NCBI GenBank assembly: GCA_910577095.1
Contig: CAJTLY010000003.1
Location: 4,033 to 68,032 of the forward strand
Origin: an uncultured Alphaproteobacteria bacterium
GTDB lineage: Bacteria; Pseudomonadota; Alphaproteobacteria; RF32; CAG-239
DNA: 64,000 nt
Direction of reading: 5' to 3'
Below, piece after piece: positions 34,424 through 42,935 of the stretch (position 1 is its first letter; every line of letters begins with the position of its first letter). The position numbers were made by a program, and so were the translations under genes. The notes under the pieces are model-generated. The model was not told the origin of the DNA, did no database searches, and worked only from the letters and a program-made list of their open reading frames with translations.

Positions 34424-35881
34424 TCAGTCTTGTTTCCGATCCTTGAGATCCGGAGCGGTTTTAACATAGTTTTCAACCATGACGGTCGATTTCTTGGCCA
34501 GTGCAATGCAGCCCGGTCCGGCAACGCAGCCGCCTTCGCAGCACATGACTTCAACCATGTTGGCGTCACAGCCTTTGGCGGCATATTGCTTCAGCAATTT
34601 GATGCTGGCTTTGTTCAGACCGTTGATTGCGGTCGGTTTGAACTCGGCTTTGCCTTCGACCAGCGAAGCAACCGCACCGGCTACGCCGCCGCTGATCGGA
34701 AAACGGCGTCCCTGAGCACAGGAAATCTTGGTAAATTCTTCCGGTTCGCAATCGGCGACATTAATGCCGCCCGCCACCAGCATGGCGCCGATTTCTTCAA
34801 ACGTCAGCACATAATCGACGTTGGGATCGCGTTCGGCTTCAAAGCGTTTGGCCAGGCAGGGGCCGACAAACACCGCCACGCACTCGGGATGTTCCTGTTT
34901 CAGCAATTCGGCCGTATAGTACATCGGGGTGCGGGTGTGAGAAACAAACGGCTTGATTTCCGGAATATGAACTTCGGCAGCCTTATAATAAGCCGGGCAG
35001 CACGAAGTCGTCATCAGTTTTTCGCCGTTTTCCATTTTTTCGATAAATTCGGCCGCTTCTTTTTGGGTGGTGATATCGGCGCCGATCGCTACCTCAACCA
35101 CATCGGTAAAACCGACTTTTTTCAATGCGCCGACCAAATTATTGATGGTGCCGGGAAATTGTCCGACCACTGCCGGCGCCAGCATGGCGACCACCTTTTT
35201 GTTTTCATCGGCCAACAGTTTCAGCACATCGACCATTTGTGACATTTCGACAATGGCGCCGAACGGGCACGATTGCAGACATTTTCCGCACAAGATGCAT
35301 TTTTCGGGATCGATATGTTCTTTGCCCGCTTCGTCCTTGGTAATGGCGCCGACCGGACAGGCTTCTTCGCAGGGGATCGGCACCCGGATTACGGCATGGT
35401 AAGGGCAAACGTCCTGACAACGGCCGCAGGAGATGCATTTGTCGGGATCAATCGTCGAACGTCCGTTAACGATCGTAATCGCCTGTTTGGGGCAGTTAAC
35501 CTGACAAGGTTGCGCAAAGCAGCCGCGGCAGGCGTCGGTTACCAAATAGCGGGAACGGATGCAGCCGGAACAGGCGTCGGTAATCACCGACAGTTTGTTA
35601 ACGGCGTGTTCGGTGCGCTCCAACGCGCGTTCGCCGTATTCTTTCAGGCTGGTCAGTTCGTCGGTTTCGTCTTCGGGGGCAAAACCGAGGCTTGCCATGC
35701 AGCGGTATTTTAAGATCGCGCGGTCTTTGTAAATGCAGCAGCGGCTGATGTCGCCGCCCTTGGGACGCAGCTCCAACGGAATACGGTCGGCTTCGGCAAA
35801 ACGGCCCTGCAAAAATTTCTCGACAATTTTAATCAGGATGCGGGTGCGCATCTGATTGGCATTATTCTTGGGTATTAGCAT
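34424..35881 (-). CDS. [FeFe] hydrogenase, group B-like, monomeric
   Basis: A 485-residue cytoplasmic iron-sulfur enzyme likely to evolve or oxidise H2 with ferredoxin. N-terminal Cys clusters (CSGC, CRGC, then two ferredoxin-type CxxCxxC sets: CISCGRCQDVCP and CILCGKCLQSCP) precede the H-cluster domain. The H-cluster motifs are TTSCCPAYY, GPCLAKRFEAE and EVMCCEGGCVAGPGC. The Tyr after TSCCPA and Gly-Pro-Cys instead of Met-Pro-Cys point to group B rather than A. All four H-cluster cysteines are present, and so is the proton-relay Cys. It is last in a five-gene operon. Activity needs HydEFG, which are not in the window. Confidence 0.9.
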   Translation of the reverse strand: MLIPKNNANQMRTRILIKIVEKFLQGRFAEADRIPLELRPKGGDISRCCIYKDRAILKYRCMASLGFAPEDETDELTSLKEYGERALERTEHAVNKLSVITDACSGCIRSRYLVTDACRGCFAQPCQVNCPKQAITIVNGRSTIDPDKCISCGRCQDVCPYHAVIRVPIPCEEACPVGAITKDEAGKEHIDPEKCILCGKCLQSCPFGAIVEMSQMVDVLKLLADENKKVVAMLAPAVVGQFPGTINNLVGALKKVGFTDVVEVAIGADITTQKEAAEFIEKMENGEKLMTTSCCPAYYKAAEVHIPEIKPFVSHTRTPMYYTAELLKQEHPECVAVFVGPCLAKRFEAERDPNVDYVLTFEEIGAMLVAGGINVADCEPEEFTKISCAQGRRFPISGGVAGAVASLVEGKAEFKPTAINGLNKASIKLLKQYAAKGCDANMVEVMCCEGGCVAGPGCIALAKKSTVMVENYVKTAPDLKDRKQD

Positions 35882-36147
35882 TAGTCTTCCTGATTCAATT
35901 TTTCTCTGATTTTGTTTACAACTTTTTCAAAATTGGCTTCTTCGACCAGTTCGTCGTTGACCAGCACAAACGGTCCGCGGTTATATTTGGCGGTGGTGTT
36001 TTTGCAATAGTTCATGCAACGGGCTTCTTCAATCACGATTTTGTCGGCAATATCGGCCGGAGGGGCGAATTCGAGAACCTGGATTTGGGCTGCACCCATT
36101 ACAAAGCAGGAGGTTCCGCAGCAGATTTTTACTCTGATTTTTTCCAT
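35881..36147 (-). CDS. [2Fe-2S] thioredoxin-fold ferredoxin
   Basis: An 88-residue protein with four cysteines in the NuoE/thioredoxin-like ferredoxin arrangement: CCGTSC near the N-terminus and ARCMNYC near residue 45. It probably passes electrons to or from the hydrogenase encoded next, with which it overlaps by one base (TAATG). It is similar in design to the first gene of the operon but diverged. Confidence 0.85.
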   Translation of the reverse strand: MEKIRVKICCGTSCFVMGAAQIQVLEFAPPADIADKIVIEEARCMNYCKNTTAKYNRGPFVLVNDELVEEANFEKVVNKIREKLNQED

Positions 36148-36161
36148 AATATCTTCCTTTA

Positions 36162-37337
36162 CTATAAGTATCTGACCGAAATTTCTTTCAGGTACTGGCT
36201 TTGCAGCAGCCTGAAAATCTTTTTGACAATGTTGCGCCTTATCTCAAGTTCCATCGGCAGGCTCGGATCCTGATGGGCAACATTGATTTTGGTGCCGACC
36301 ACAAAATCGATGCGGTCGCTGCCGAGCAGCAGATTGACCAGTCGGACCGATGCCACGTTGGGTTTTCTGTCAATACCCTCTTTTAACATACGATACACGT
36401 CGGTCAAGGTTAAAATGCCTTCCGTTACCAAATCGATTCCTTCCATGAGAGAAGCCATCGGAATATTAACGTCAAAACTGGTTTTGTCAATCTCGCATTT
36501 CAGGCATAATTCACGCTCGATAATGTTGGCGGTGGTGCCGCCGCAAATGGCGATTTTGCCGTCATAGGTCGAAACCAGTTCGGCAAACTCGCGGTCTTTG
36601 TCTTCGTCAAACGGCGGACCGGTCAGCACCAGCAGTTTGCGCGGGGTGCGAAAATAGATGCATACACAGCTGATGTCGTCGCCGGCTTTGCGATCGATTT
36701 CTTTGGTCAATGCTTCTTCGACAATTTTTTGCGCCAGGGTTTGCGAAGACATGTAAGGGTCTTTTTCAATTTCTTTCAAAACAAAGTCAATACAGCCCTG
36801 ACGCCCCCAGCCGAGCGGATATTTCTTGTTGCCGAGTCCGGCCTGGGTAACCCCGTCCGACATCAAAATAATCCGGTCTTCGGGTTGGGTGGTGATTTGC
36901 GAAACGCCGATGGTGCGTTCTTTCCATTTCGGCGACGAAAATTCGCGTCCCTTAATTGCCAGTTGTTTGTTGCCGCGGATGAAAATATAACGCGGGTTGT
37001 CCATTTCGAAAATGCGGGTTTTGCCTTCCAGCTCGCTGTCGACGATCGAAAAAGTTGCATAGCTGATTTTGCGGATTTGACAGATCGGCAGCGCATCCAT
37101 CATAATTTCGGAAGAACGCAGCAAATCGGTGTTGTCTTCCATAAACTTCATCGCCATCCGTGTGGTCATCGAAGACAGAATGTTGGCTTTGACGCCGCTG
37201 CCGAGGCCGTCGGAAAGCACGCTGATCACTCGGCGTTCTTCCGGGATTTTTTTCGAATATATGGTATCGCCGAAACAGTCTTCACCGTCTTTTTGTTTTT
37301 GATAAGCGCCGATGTCGATAAACAGGGAATTGTTCAT
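36162..37337 (-). CDS. SpoIIE-type PP2C phosphatase
   Basis: A 391-residue serine/threonine phosphatase. Metal-binding residues appear in SVLSDGLGSGVKAN (near 40), ILMSDGVTQAGLG (near 158) and GDDISCVCIYF (near 220). After residue 235 is a second region (VLTGPPFDEDKDREF, CGGTTANIIERELC) of the type found in phosphatases linked to sensory [FeFe] hydrogenases. It overlaps HydS by ATGA. It probably acts on a signalling protein in response to the HydS sensor; no anti-sigma or STAS partner gene is present here. Confidence 0.88.
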   Translation of the reverse strand: MNNSLFIDIGAYQKQKDGEDCFGDTIYSKKIPEERRVISVLSDGLGSGVKANILSSMTTRMAMKFMEDNTDLLRSSEIMMDALPICQIRKISYATFSIVDSELEGKTRIFEMDNPRYIFIRGNKQLAIKGREFSSPKWKERTIGVSQITTQPEDRIILMSDGVTQAGLGNKKYPLGWGRQGCIDFVLKEIEKDPYMSSQTLAQKIVEEALTKEIDRKAGDDISCVCIYFRTPRKLLVLTGPPFDEDKDREFAELVSTYDGKIAICGGTTANIIERELCLKCEIDKTSFDVNIPMASLMEGIDLVTEGILTLTDVYRMLKEGIDRKPNVASVRLVNLLLGSDRIDFVVGTKINVAHQDPSLPMELEIRRNIVKKIFRLLQSQYLKEISVRYL

Positions 37338-39097
37338 TGCTTGTCCCCATACGACTTGATCGGCTTTTCGACGCTGCTTTCCGATTCGCCTCCGGCATAG
37401 TCTTCGGCAATCGAACGCAGCAAAATCTCGGTCTCGGCCATATGTTCGCCGAGGGTGCAGGCGATCTGCTGAACAGTGGCCAGATTCTTTTTAATTACGT
37501 CTTTGGCTTTGGCGGCAATACGCTCTTTTTTCATTTCCATTTTGGTAACGTCTTGGATAATGCCGCCGACGATCTGTTTCTTGTCGATGTTAAAGACCAC
37601 AACGTCAAAGAGGCGGTCGTTGAAGCGGATATGCTCGCGGCGGATATCCTGTTCCAAGTCCAGCGAGGCGGCAAACAGGTTGGTAAAGCCGATAAAGTCA
37701 CGTAGGTTTGCACCGTGCAGATTGTTGCGATCGTAAATTTCGCCGTGTTCTTCTTCGGACCAGAAAGTTTCGACAAACTTGTCGTTGTACTCGATAATGC
37801 CGAGGTCGCTGTCGGCAATCACAATCGGCGACGGAATGCAGCGCAGCAGGGCGTTGGCCTTGCGCTGAGCCTGTTGTTTCATGTTGGAAACGCACATTTC
37901 CGGTTCCGCTTTGCCGGCCAGCATCGCTTTGGCAAAATTGCGGCAGGTGTCGTAACCGCAGCCGCCGCAGTTTAATTCGTCTTCAACGCCGTATTTGCCG
38001 ATCACGGTCAAGGCTTTGCGAATTTCGGTTTCCGTAAATTCGTGCGCCGGCGTCAGCTGACTGCCGTATTGTCGGGTAATGTCGGTTTGCGGCGTTCTTT
38101 TTCCGGCCAGGTCGGTGAAAGCGCTTTGTCTGAGGATGTCAATCCGTTTGCTGAAACCGGGTTTGCGGTTGGTAATGCAAGGGCCGGAAACGCATCCGCC
38201 GTGACAGGCCAAACATTCGACAAACACCGGGCGGTCGGTCTCGGCGGCGTTGAGTTCGGCCAACTCGCGTTTGATGTTCTGGATTCCGGAAATCTGCATC
38301 ATATAAGCTTTTTGTGCCGATGCATAGGGTTTAAGGGTTTCGATCATGCCGCCTTCAATCGGGTAGGCGGTGCCTTCCTGTGCCTTCACCATTGTAAATC
38401 GGTCGTAAACGCTGGTACGGATTTCTTCGGGGACAATGCCGGCGTCTTTAAACCACTGGCGAATGTCGGCAAAACTGAGACTCAGGCTTAAAAGGTCCGG
38501 ATGAGCGTCGGCCTCGAGCTTTTTGGCAATGCAGGGGCCGACAAAAACCACTTCGATCTCCGATCCGAGCCGGTCTTTCAACATGCGGCAATGCGCCAGC
38601 AGCGGAGAAGAAAGCGGAGTCAGAAAAGGCGTCATTTCCGGCAGATATTTTTTGATATATTCCACCACCGAAGGGCAGGCGGTCGAGATCATCAGTCCCG
38701 ATTCTTTTTGTTCCATCAGTTTGGCGATATTCGATGAAACTTCTTCGGCGCCGACGGCGGTTTCGCCCACGCCGCGGAAGCCGAGCCGTCGCAGTGCGGC
38801 AATCATTTTTTCGGCCGGCAGTCCTTCAAATTCGGTAATCCACGAAGGCGCCAGCGATACGTAAACGTCTTTACCCGAATCGATCAGATGGCGGGCGCGG
38901 ATCAGATCGTTGCGCGGCTGTTTGGCCTTGGCCGGGCAAACCCGATAGCAGGTGCCGCAGGCGATGCACAAATCGGGAACGATCTGAGCGCTGCTGTCTT
39001 CGATCTTAATTGCCTTGACCGGACAGCGGCGTACGCATTTGTAGCAGTCCATGCAGTTGTTTTTTATCGTATATAAAGGGTATTCGCGGTCAGACAT
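37334..39097 (-). CDS. hydS: Sensory [FeFe] hydrogenase with PAS domain (HydS, group C)
   Basis: A 587-residue protein. An N-terminal pair of [4Fe-4S] motifs (CMDCYKCVRRCP, CIACGTCYRVCP) leads to an H-cluster domain: ISTACPSVVEY, GPCIAKKLEAD, ECLACHGGCVSGPC. In the first loop the proton-transfer cysteine is Ala while the cluster ligand Cys remains, as described for the putative sensory HydS. A further Cys motif (CGGCGYDTC, near 375) and a PAS domain (about 415-520: IPSPIVIADSDLGIIEYND) follow, then a charged helix. The arrangement indicates H2 or redox sensing passed to the phosphatase encoded next. Confidence 0.9.
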   Translation of the reverse strand: MSDREYPLYTIKNNCMDCYKCVRRCPVKAIKIEDSSAQIVPDLCIACGTCYRVCPAKAKQPRNDLIRARHLIDSGKDVYVSLAPSWITEFEGLPAEKMIAALRRLGFRGVGETAVGAEEVSSNIAKLMEQKESGLMISTACPSVVEYIKKYLPEMTPFLTPLSSPLLAHCRMLKDRLGSEIEVVFVGPCIAKKLEADAHPDLLSLSLSFADIRQWFKDAGIVPEEIRTSVYDRFTMVKAQEGTAYPIEGGMIETLKPYASAQKAYMMQISGIQNIKRELAELNAAETDRPVFVECLACHGGCVSGPCITNRKPGFSKRIDILRQSAFTDLAGKRTPQTDITRQYGSQLTPAHEFTETEIRKALTVIGKYGVEDELNCGGCGYDTCRNFAKAMLAGKAEPEMCVSNMKQQAQRKANALLRCIPSPIVIADSDLGIIEYNDKFVETFWSEEEHGEIYDRNNLHGANLRDFIGFTNLFAASLDLEQDIRREHIRFNDRLFDVVVFNIDKKQIVGGIIQDVTKMEMKKERIAAKAKDVIKKNLATVQQIACTLGEHMAETEILLRSIAEDYAGGESESSVEKPIKSYGDKQ

Positions 39098-39117
39098 CGC
39101 ATCGTCCTAAAAAGCAG

Positions 39118-39360
39118 TTACTTAAGAAATTTTTTTTCCAGAATATCCAGCAGCGAGCCGCTGTCTATATAATGGTATTCGGTATCGTCTATGGTAATGT
39201 TGGGGCCGATCGAGCATTGATTGCAGCAGCGCAGGCCGGTCAGCTCAATTTCGACTTCAATATTGTTTTGTTCCAGAAAATTTTGAATCAGCTGGAGGTT
39301 CTTGGCGTTTCCCCGGGCAAAGCAGGAGCTGCCCATACATACTTTAATAATGTGTGCCAT
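39118..39360 (-). CDS. [2Fe-2S] thioredoxin-fold protein, first gene of hydrogenase operon
   Basis: An 80-residue protein with CMGSSCFARG at the N-terminus and RCCNQC near residue 45, giving the four ligands of a NuoE C-domain-like [2Fe-2S] cluster. GGGAG lies 8 bases before the ATG. It begins the hydrogenase operon, 20 bases before hydS. In related operons of anaerobes such a protein accompanies a kinase-like ATPase, which is missing here. Confidence 0.85.
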   Translation of the reverse strand: MAHIIKVCMGSSCFARGNAKNLQLIQNFLEQNNIEVEIELTGLRCCNQCSIGPNITIDDTEYHYIDSGSLLDILEKKFLK

Positions 39361-39398
39361 CGCACATTGTCTCCCTTTTGGAAAAGTCTATAACGAAA

Positions 39399-39426
39399 AG
39401 TATAACGGAGGATGTAAAAAAAACAA
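39399..39426 (-). promoter_or_regulatory. Promoter of the hydrogenase operon
   Basis: On the minus strand TTGTTT, 16 bases, TATACT, about 39 bases before the first start codon. Confidence 0.5.
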
Positions 39427-39445
39427 CTGTATTTTTGCTCAAAGT

Positions 39446-40192
39446 TTAATACATAATTTTGCTTAAATAGAGGCCGCATGCGGGGGCGGTGGGGCCGGCG
39501 GCGCGGCGGTCGCGGGCTTCGAGAATGTCTTTTATCGCTTCGGGCTGCAGATGGCCGTCGCCGACCATTTTGAGCGTGCCCACCATGTTGCGTACCTGAT
39601 GGTGCAGAAACGAGCGCGCTTCCACCTCAAAAACGATGTTTTCGCCGTCGCAACGAATATCAAGACGGTCCAACGTCTTCAGCGGCGACTTGGCCTGGCA
39701 TTTGACGGCGCGGAAGGAAGTAAAATCGTGATGACCGAGCAAAAACTTGGCGCCCTGGCGCATTTTTTCAACGTCAAGCGGCACTGCCACCGGCCAACTG
39801 CGGTTTTTTTCCAATATCAACGGTGCTCGGCGGTTGGTGATCTTGTAAAGATAAGCGCGTCCGACGGCGGAATAGCGGGCATGAAACGAATTGTCCGCCG
39901 CAGCGGCTTCGATTACGGCCGCCGGCGCTTCCATATTGCGGAGATGGGCGTTCATCGCCTCGCGTAAACGAAACGGGTCAACTTCGCGATTGAGGTCAAA
40001 ATGGGCGACCTGAGCCAAAGCATGAACGCCGGCGTCGGTGCGGCCGGCGCCGTAAACTTCAACTTTTTCCTGAACGAAAGCGTCGATTGCCTTTTCCAGA
40101 AATTCCTGCACACTCGGTCCGTCAAGCTGTTTTTGCCAGCCGAGCAGGTCAGTGCCGTCATATTCGACCACAATCTTGTAGCGTTGCACCAT
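39446..40192 (-). CDS. truA: tRNA pseudouridine(38-40) synthase TruA
   Basis: A 248-residue enzyme that isomerises uridines in the tRNA anticodon arm. The catalytic Asp is in YGAGRTDAGVHALAQ near residue 52. YDGTDLLGWQKQ, SFHARYSA and RSFLHHQVRNMVGTL are family signatures. It follows the oxidoreductase gene by 5 bases, so the two are cotranscribed. Confidence 0.96.
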   Translation of the reverse strand: MVQRYKIVVEYDGTDLLGWQKQLDGPSVQEFLEKAIDAFVQEKVEVYGAGRTDAGVHALAQVAHFDLNREVDPFRLREAMNAHLRNMEAPAAVIEAAAADNSFHARYSAVGRAYLYKITNRRAPLILEKNRSWPVAVPLDVEKMRQGAKFLLGHHDFTSFRAVKCQAKSPLKTLDRLDIRCDGENIVFEVEARSFLHHQVRNMVGTLKMVGDGHLQPEAIKDILEARDRRAAGPTAPACGLYLSKIMY

Positions 40193-40197
40193 CAGAC

Positions 40198-41223
40198 TTA
40201 GGCGGCGGCGGATGATTTGACTTTAACGCTGTTGTCGTCGCGGACCAGCAGACCGAGCTTGTCTTCGACCGCCCAAATGACTTTTAAAGCGTCCAGCGCA
40301 TTTTCACCGCTGATACGCGGGGTGGCTTCGCCGTTGATGCAGCTGATAAAGTGATTCAGTTCGGCGGTCAGCGGCTGATTGCTGGGAATAAACAATTGTT
40401 CGACACTGCCTTTAAGGCCGTAGTTCATCCATTCGGGAATATTTTCCTGATTGACGTACGGCATCCGCCCCTGAGAATGAACGTTAATGCTCTGGCCGAT
40501 GAAATCCATATCAATATAGTTGGTATCGGTGGTAACCGTCAAAGTGCGAACCCGGGCCTGAGTGATGCGACTGGCGGTAATGTTGGCGGTAACGCCGTTG
40601 GCAAATTCCAGCACTGCGGTAATATAGTCTTTTCCTTCCGGATGATCGGAGGTTTTGACCGCGGCGGCCTGCACGTTGATCACCGGTGAGCGTACCAGCG
40701 ACTGAATAACTTCCACGTCGTGAATCATGAGGTCCATTGCGACGTCAACGTCGGTAATGCGTCCCGAGGCGGCCGACATTCTTTGAGCGGTCAGCGAACG
40801 GATTTTGGAAGTGTCGGAAAGGATTTTGCCCATTTGTTCCACCGCCGGGTTAAATCTTTCGATATGCCCCACCAGCAGGGTAACGTTGTTTTTTCTGGCG
40901 GCGTTGATCAGGCGCAGACACCCCTCTTCAGAGGTTGCCAGCGGTTTTTCCATCATGCAGTGAATCCCTTTGTTGAGGAAAAATTCGCCGACGTCGGCAT
41001 GAGTGACCGAAGTGGTGACGACGCTGACGGCGTCAACTTTCTCGGCAACTTCTTCCATGCTGGCAAAAGCTTTGATTCCGAACATTTCGGCAGCTTTTTG
41101 CGCGGCTTCCGGAAAAATGTCATAAACGCCGACCAATTCGACGTTCGGCAGAGATTTATAAGTTTTCAGGTGGTTTTTGCCCATCATTCCGGCGCCGATA
41201 ACGGCAACTTTAATTTTAGCCAT
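40198..41223 (-). CDS. Gfo/Idh/MocA family oxidoreductase
   Basis: A 341-residue NAD(P)-dependent sugar dehydrogenase. The Rossmann start is VAVIGAGMMGKNHL and the catalytic-lysine motif MEKPLATS lies near residue 95. The C-terminal half (GHIERFNPAVEQ, DVAMDLMIHDVEVIQSL) resembles enzymes acting on nucleotide sugars, for example UDP-GlcNAc 3-dehydrogenases used for amino-sugar lipid A, but the substrate is not certain. It heads a pair with truA. Confidence 0.85.
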   Translation of the reverse strand: MAKIKVAVIGAGMMGKNHLKTYKSLPNVELVGVYDIFPEAAQKAAEMFGIKAFASMEEVAEKVDAVSVVTTSVTHADVGEFFLNKGIHCMMEKPLATSEEGCLRLINAARKNNVTLLVGHIERFNPAVEQMGKILSDTSKIRSLTAQRMSAASGRITDVDVAMDLMIHDVEVIQSLVRSPVINVQAAAVKTSDHPEGKDYITAVLEFANGVTANITASRITQARVRTLTVTTDTNYIDMDFIGQSINVHSQGRMPYVNQENIPEWMNYGLKGSVEQLFIPSNQPLTAELNHFISCINGEATPRISGENALDALKVIWAVEDKLGLLVRDDNSVKVKSSAAA

Positions 41224-41327
41224 GCTAAAAAATCCTCGTATTTAGTTGAAAAAACGTAATCTGTGCGCATATATATCATATTTTTTCTCAAAAATCTCTT
41301 AACATCTTGTTACAAAATGTTACAAAA

Positions 41328-41364
41328 AAACACCGCCCTTTTTAAGGGGCGGCGTTTTTTGATT
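41328..41364 (-). terminator. Terminator after the lipoprotein gene
   Basis: On the minus strand GCCGCCCC / GGGCGGTG around a short A-rich loop, followed by seven T. Confidence 0.8.
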
Positions 41365-41375
41365 CAACAACCGGA

Positions 41376-42620
41376 CTAGTTCTCCGTGTAGACGATAACC
41401 TGAAAACTTTCCGAAGCTTCGTGGGTAGCGCTACCGAAAGTTCCGTAGATTTCCTGAGTGAAATAATACTCCAGATAATCGCGTTCGTCCCCTTTGTACT
41501 CGCCGACATAACGCAGCTCGTGCTTCTCGAATACGTTTTCGTATTTCAGCGACGGCATTTCAAACCTTGTCAAGCCGTCATCGTAATACGCCTCGTATTC
41601 GCTCACCGGATAAGTCAGTTTGAAATGATTGTATTCCACTTCATACTGACGTCGGATCTGGCAAACAACCATCCGTTCCGGCAAACCGACCGTGTCACGG
41701 ACCATGCTTTCGGCAAAACCGGCTTTTTTAAGTTTCAGATCGGCATTCGGCAAAATCTTATACGATTGAATTGTCGATTCGATCTCGCCTCGCATTTGCT
41801 CAACCGAATAAGTCTTGCGTCCGCTGGTTCCGTCCGAATACGTATGTTCGACTTCAACCCAACTGGTGTAGCTGCTGGTCCACAGATCGTTTTTAACGTC
41901 TTTGATCCCGCCGGTTACCAGTTTGCTGGAGAGAATGGCCGGATGAAGTCCGGCATAAAGCTTCAGCACGATCTTAGCCTTTACTTCATACGTTTCGCCT
42001 CCGAAATCTACCGAAATCGAATGGTCAAACCGCTTGCGCAGATAGACGACCTTCTCTCCGTTTTCTTTGTCTTCGATCACAAAATCAAGATCGGTCAAAG
42101 TATAACCGTTGTCACGGACGTTTCGGATCGGGTGATAAGGCATTGTTTGTCTTGTGATTCCGTCGTCATAGATACCTATCTCATGATAAAGATCATACGA
42201 AAACGAAAAGACGTCAAACGTCACCTTGTATACCAGTACCGAATCTTCAACCGTTACAAAATCCTGTTGACGGCTGCCGCGACGTTCATAGCCCAGCTCG
42301 GTTTTGCATTTGCCGAGGTTGAAACTGCCGACTTCAATGGTGCTGTCGACGTTGTTGAACCTGTTGTTGAGAGTAACCGAGACTTTGTTGTCGAAGTTGG
42401 CGCGGGTGATCCCCTTGACCATGATCCACGACTCGTAGCTCAGTTTGGTGCCTTCCGTTCCCGACTGCGCCGTTACCTCAGGGGAAACGCCGGTGTCGTA
42501 AACTTCGCTTTCGATAACTTCCGGGAGTTCGTAATCGTCCTTCTCGCAGGAAGTCAGTACCGACATACCGCAAACCACGACAGCTGCTGCCATGAATTGC
42601 ATAAACTTGTTTGTTTTCAT
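41376..42620 (-). CDS. Bacteroidota-like lipoprotein, unknown function
   Basis: A 414-residue lipoprotein. The signal peptide ends LTSCEKDD, a Bacteroidota-type lipobox followed by acidic residues, which in that phylum direct export to the cell surface. No Shine-Dalgarno sequence precedes the ATG; the stretch is A/T rich (AAACCCTTTTTTTAT on the coding strand), again as in Bacteroidota and unlike its neighbours here. The mature part is beta rich (GEKVVYLRKRFDHSISVDFGG-type strands) with two similar halves that both contain a YDDG(I/L)TR pattern. Probably acquired by transfer; function unknown. Confidence 0.75.
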   Translation of the reverse strand: MKTNKFMQFMAAAVVVCGMSVLTSCEKDDYELPEVIESEVYDTGVSPEVTAQSGTEGTKLSYESWIMVKGITRANFDNKVSVTLNNRFNNVDSTIEVGSFNLGKCKTELGYERRGSRQQDFVTVEDSVLVYKVTFDVFSFSYDLYHEIGIYDDGITRQTMPYHPIRNVRDNGYTLTDLDFVIEDKENGEKVVYLRKRFDHSISVDFGGETYEVKAKIVLKLYAGLHPAILSSKLVTGGIKDVKNDLWTSSYTSWVEVEHTYSDGTSGRKTYSVEQMRGEIESTIQSYKILPNADLKLKKAGFAESMVRDTVGLPERMVVCQIRRQYEVEYNHFKLTYPVSEYEAYYDDGLTRFEMPSLKYENVFEKHELRYVGEYKGDERDYLEYYFTQEIYGTFGSATHEASESFQVIVYTEN

Positions 42621-42769
42621 ATAAAAAAAGGGTTTTTAGAGTTTAACAATTTTTTCTTTGAAAACTGCACTTCTTGAGCTCAGAGGGCGAATTGACCGCT
42701 CGTCTCTTTCTCTCGTCATTTAATTAGTTCAATAGTTGCAGATAATAATTTGGTATAAACTTTTCCGTT

Positions 42770-42935
42770 TACAGTCCGGGAGACTTTTTCCCCTTTGCCC
42801 CGGCAAAAAACCGGGATCCGCGGGAAGGAAAACTTTGAGCTTCAGTCTTTCCTTCCCGCCCCGTATCAAGGGCCCCGCCCTTAAAGGGGATTTGCCGCCG
42901 GGAGGCTTCCCTCCCGGTGCGGGCGGGGATTATTC
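42770..42935. repeat. GC-rich palindromic block between two accessory genes
   Basis: Nested inverted repeats: CGGGAAGGAAA 42821-42831 with TTTCCTTCCCG 42848-42858; CCCCGCCC near 42874 with GGGCGGGG near 42922; and inside it CCGGGAGG with CCTCCCGG. Some may end transcription of the Cys-rich gene, but the block is much larger than a terminator. The rest of the 42621-42929 gap shows no gene. Confidence 0.5.
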
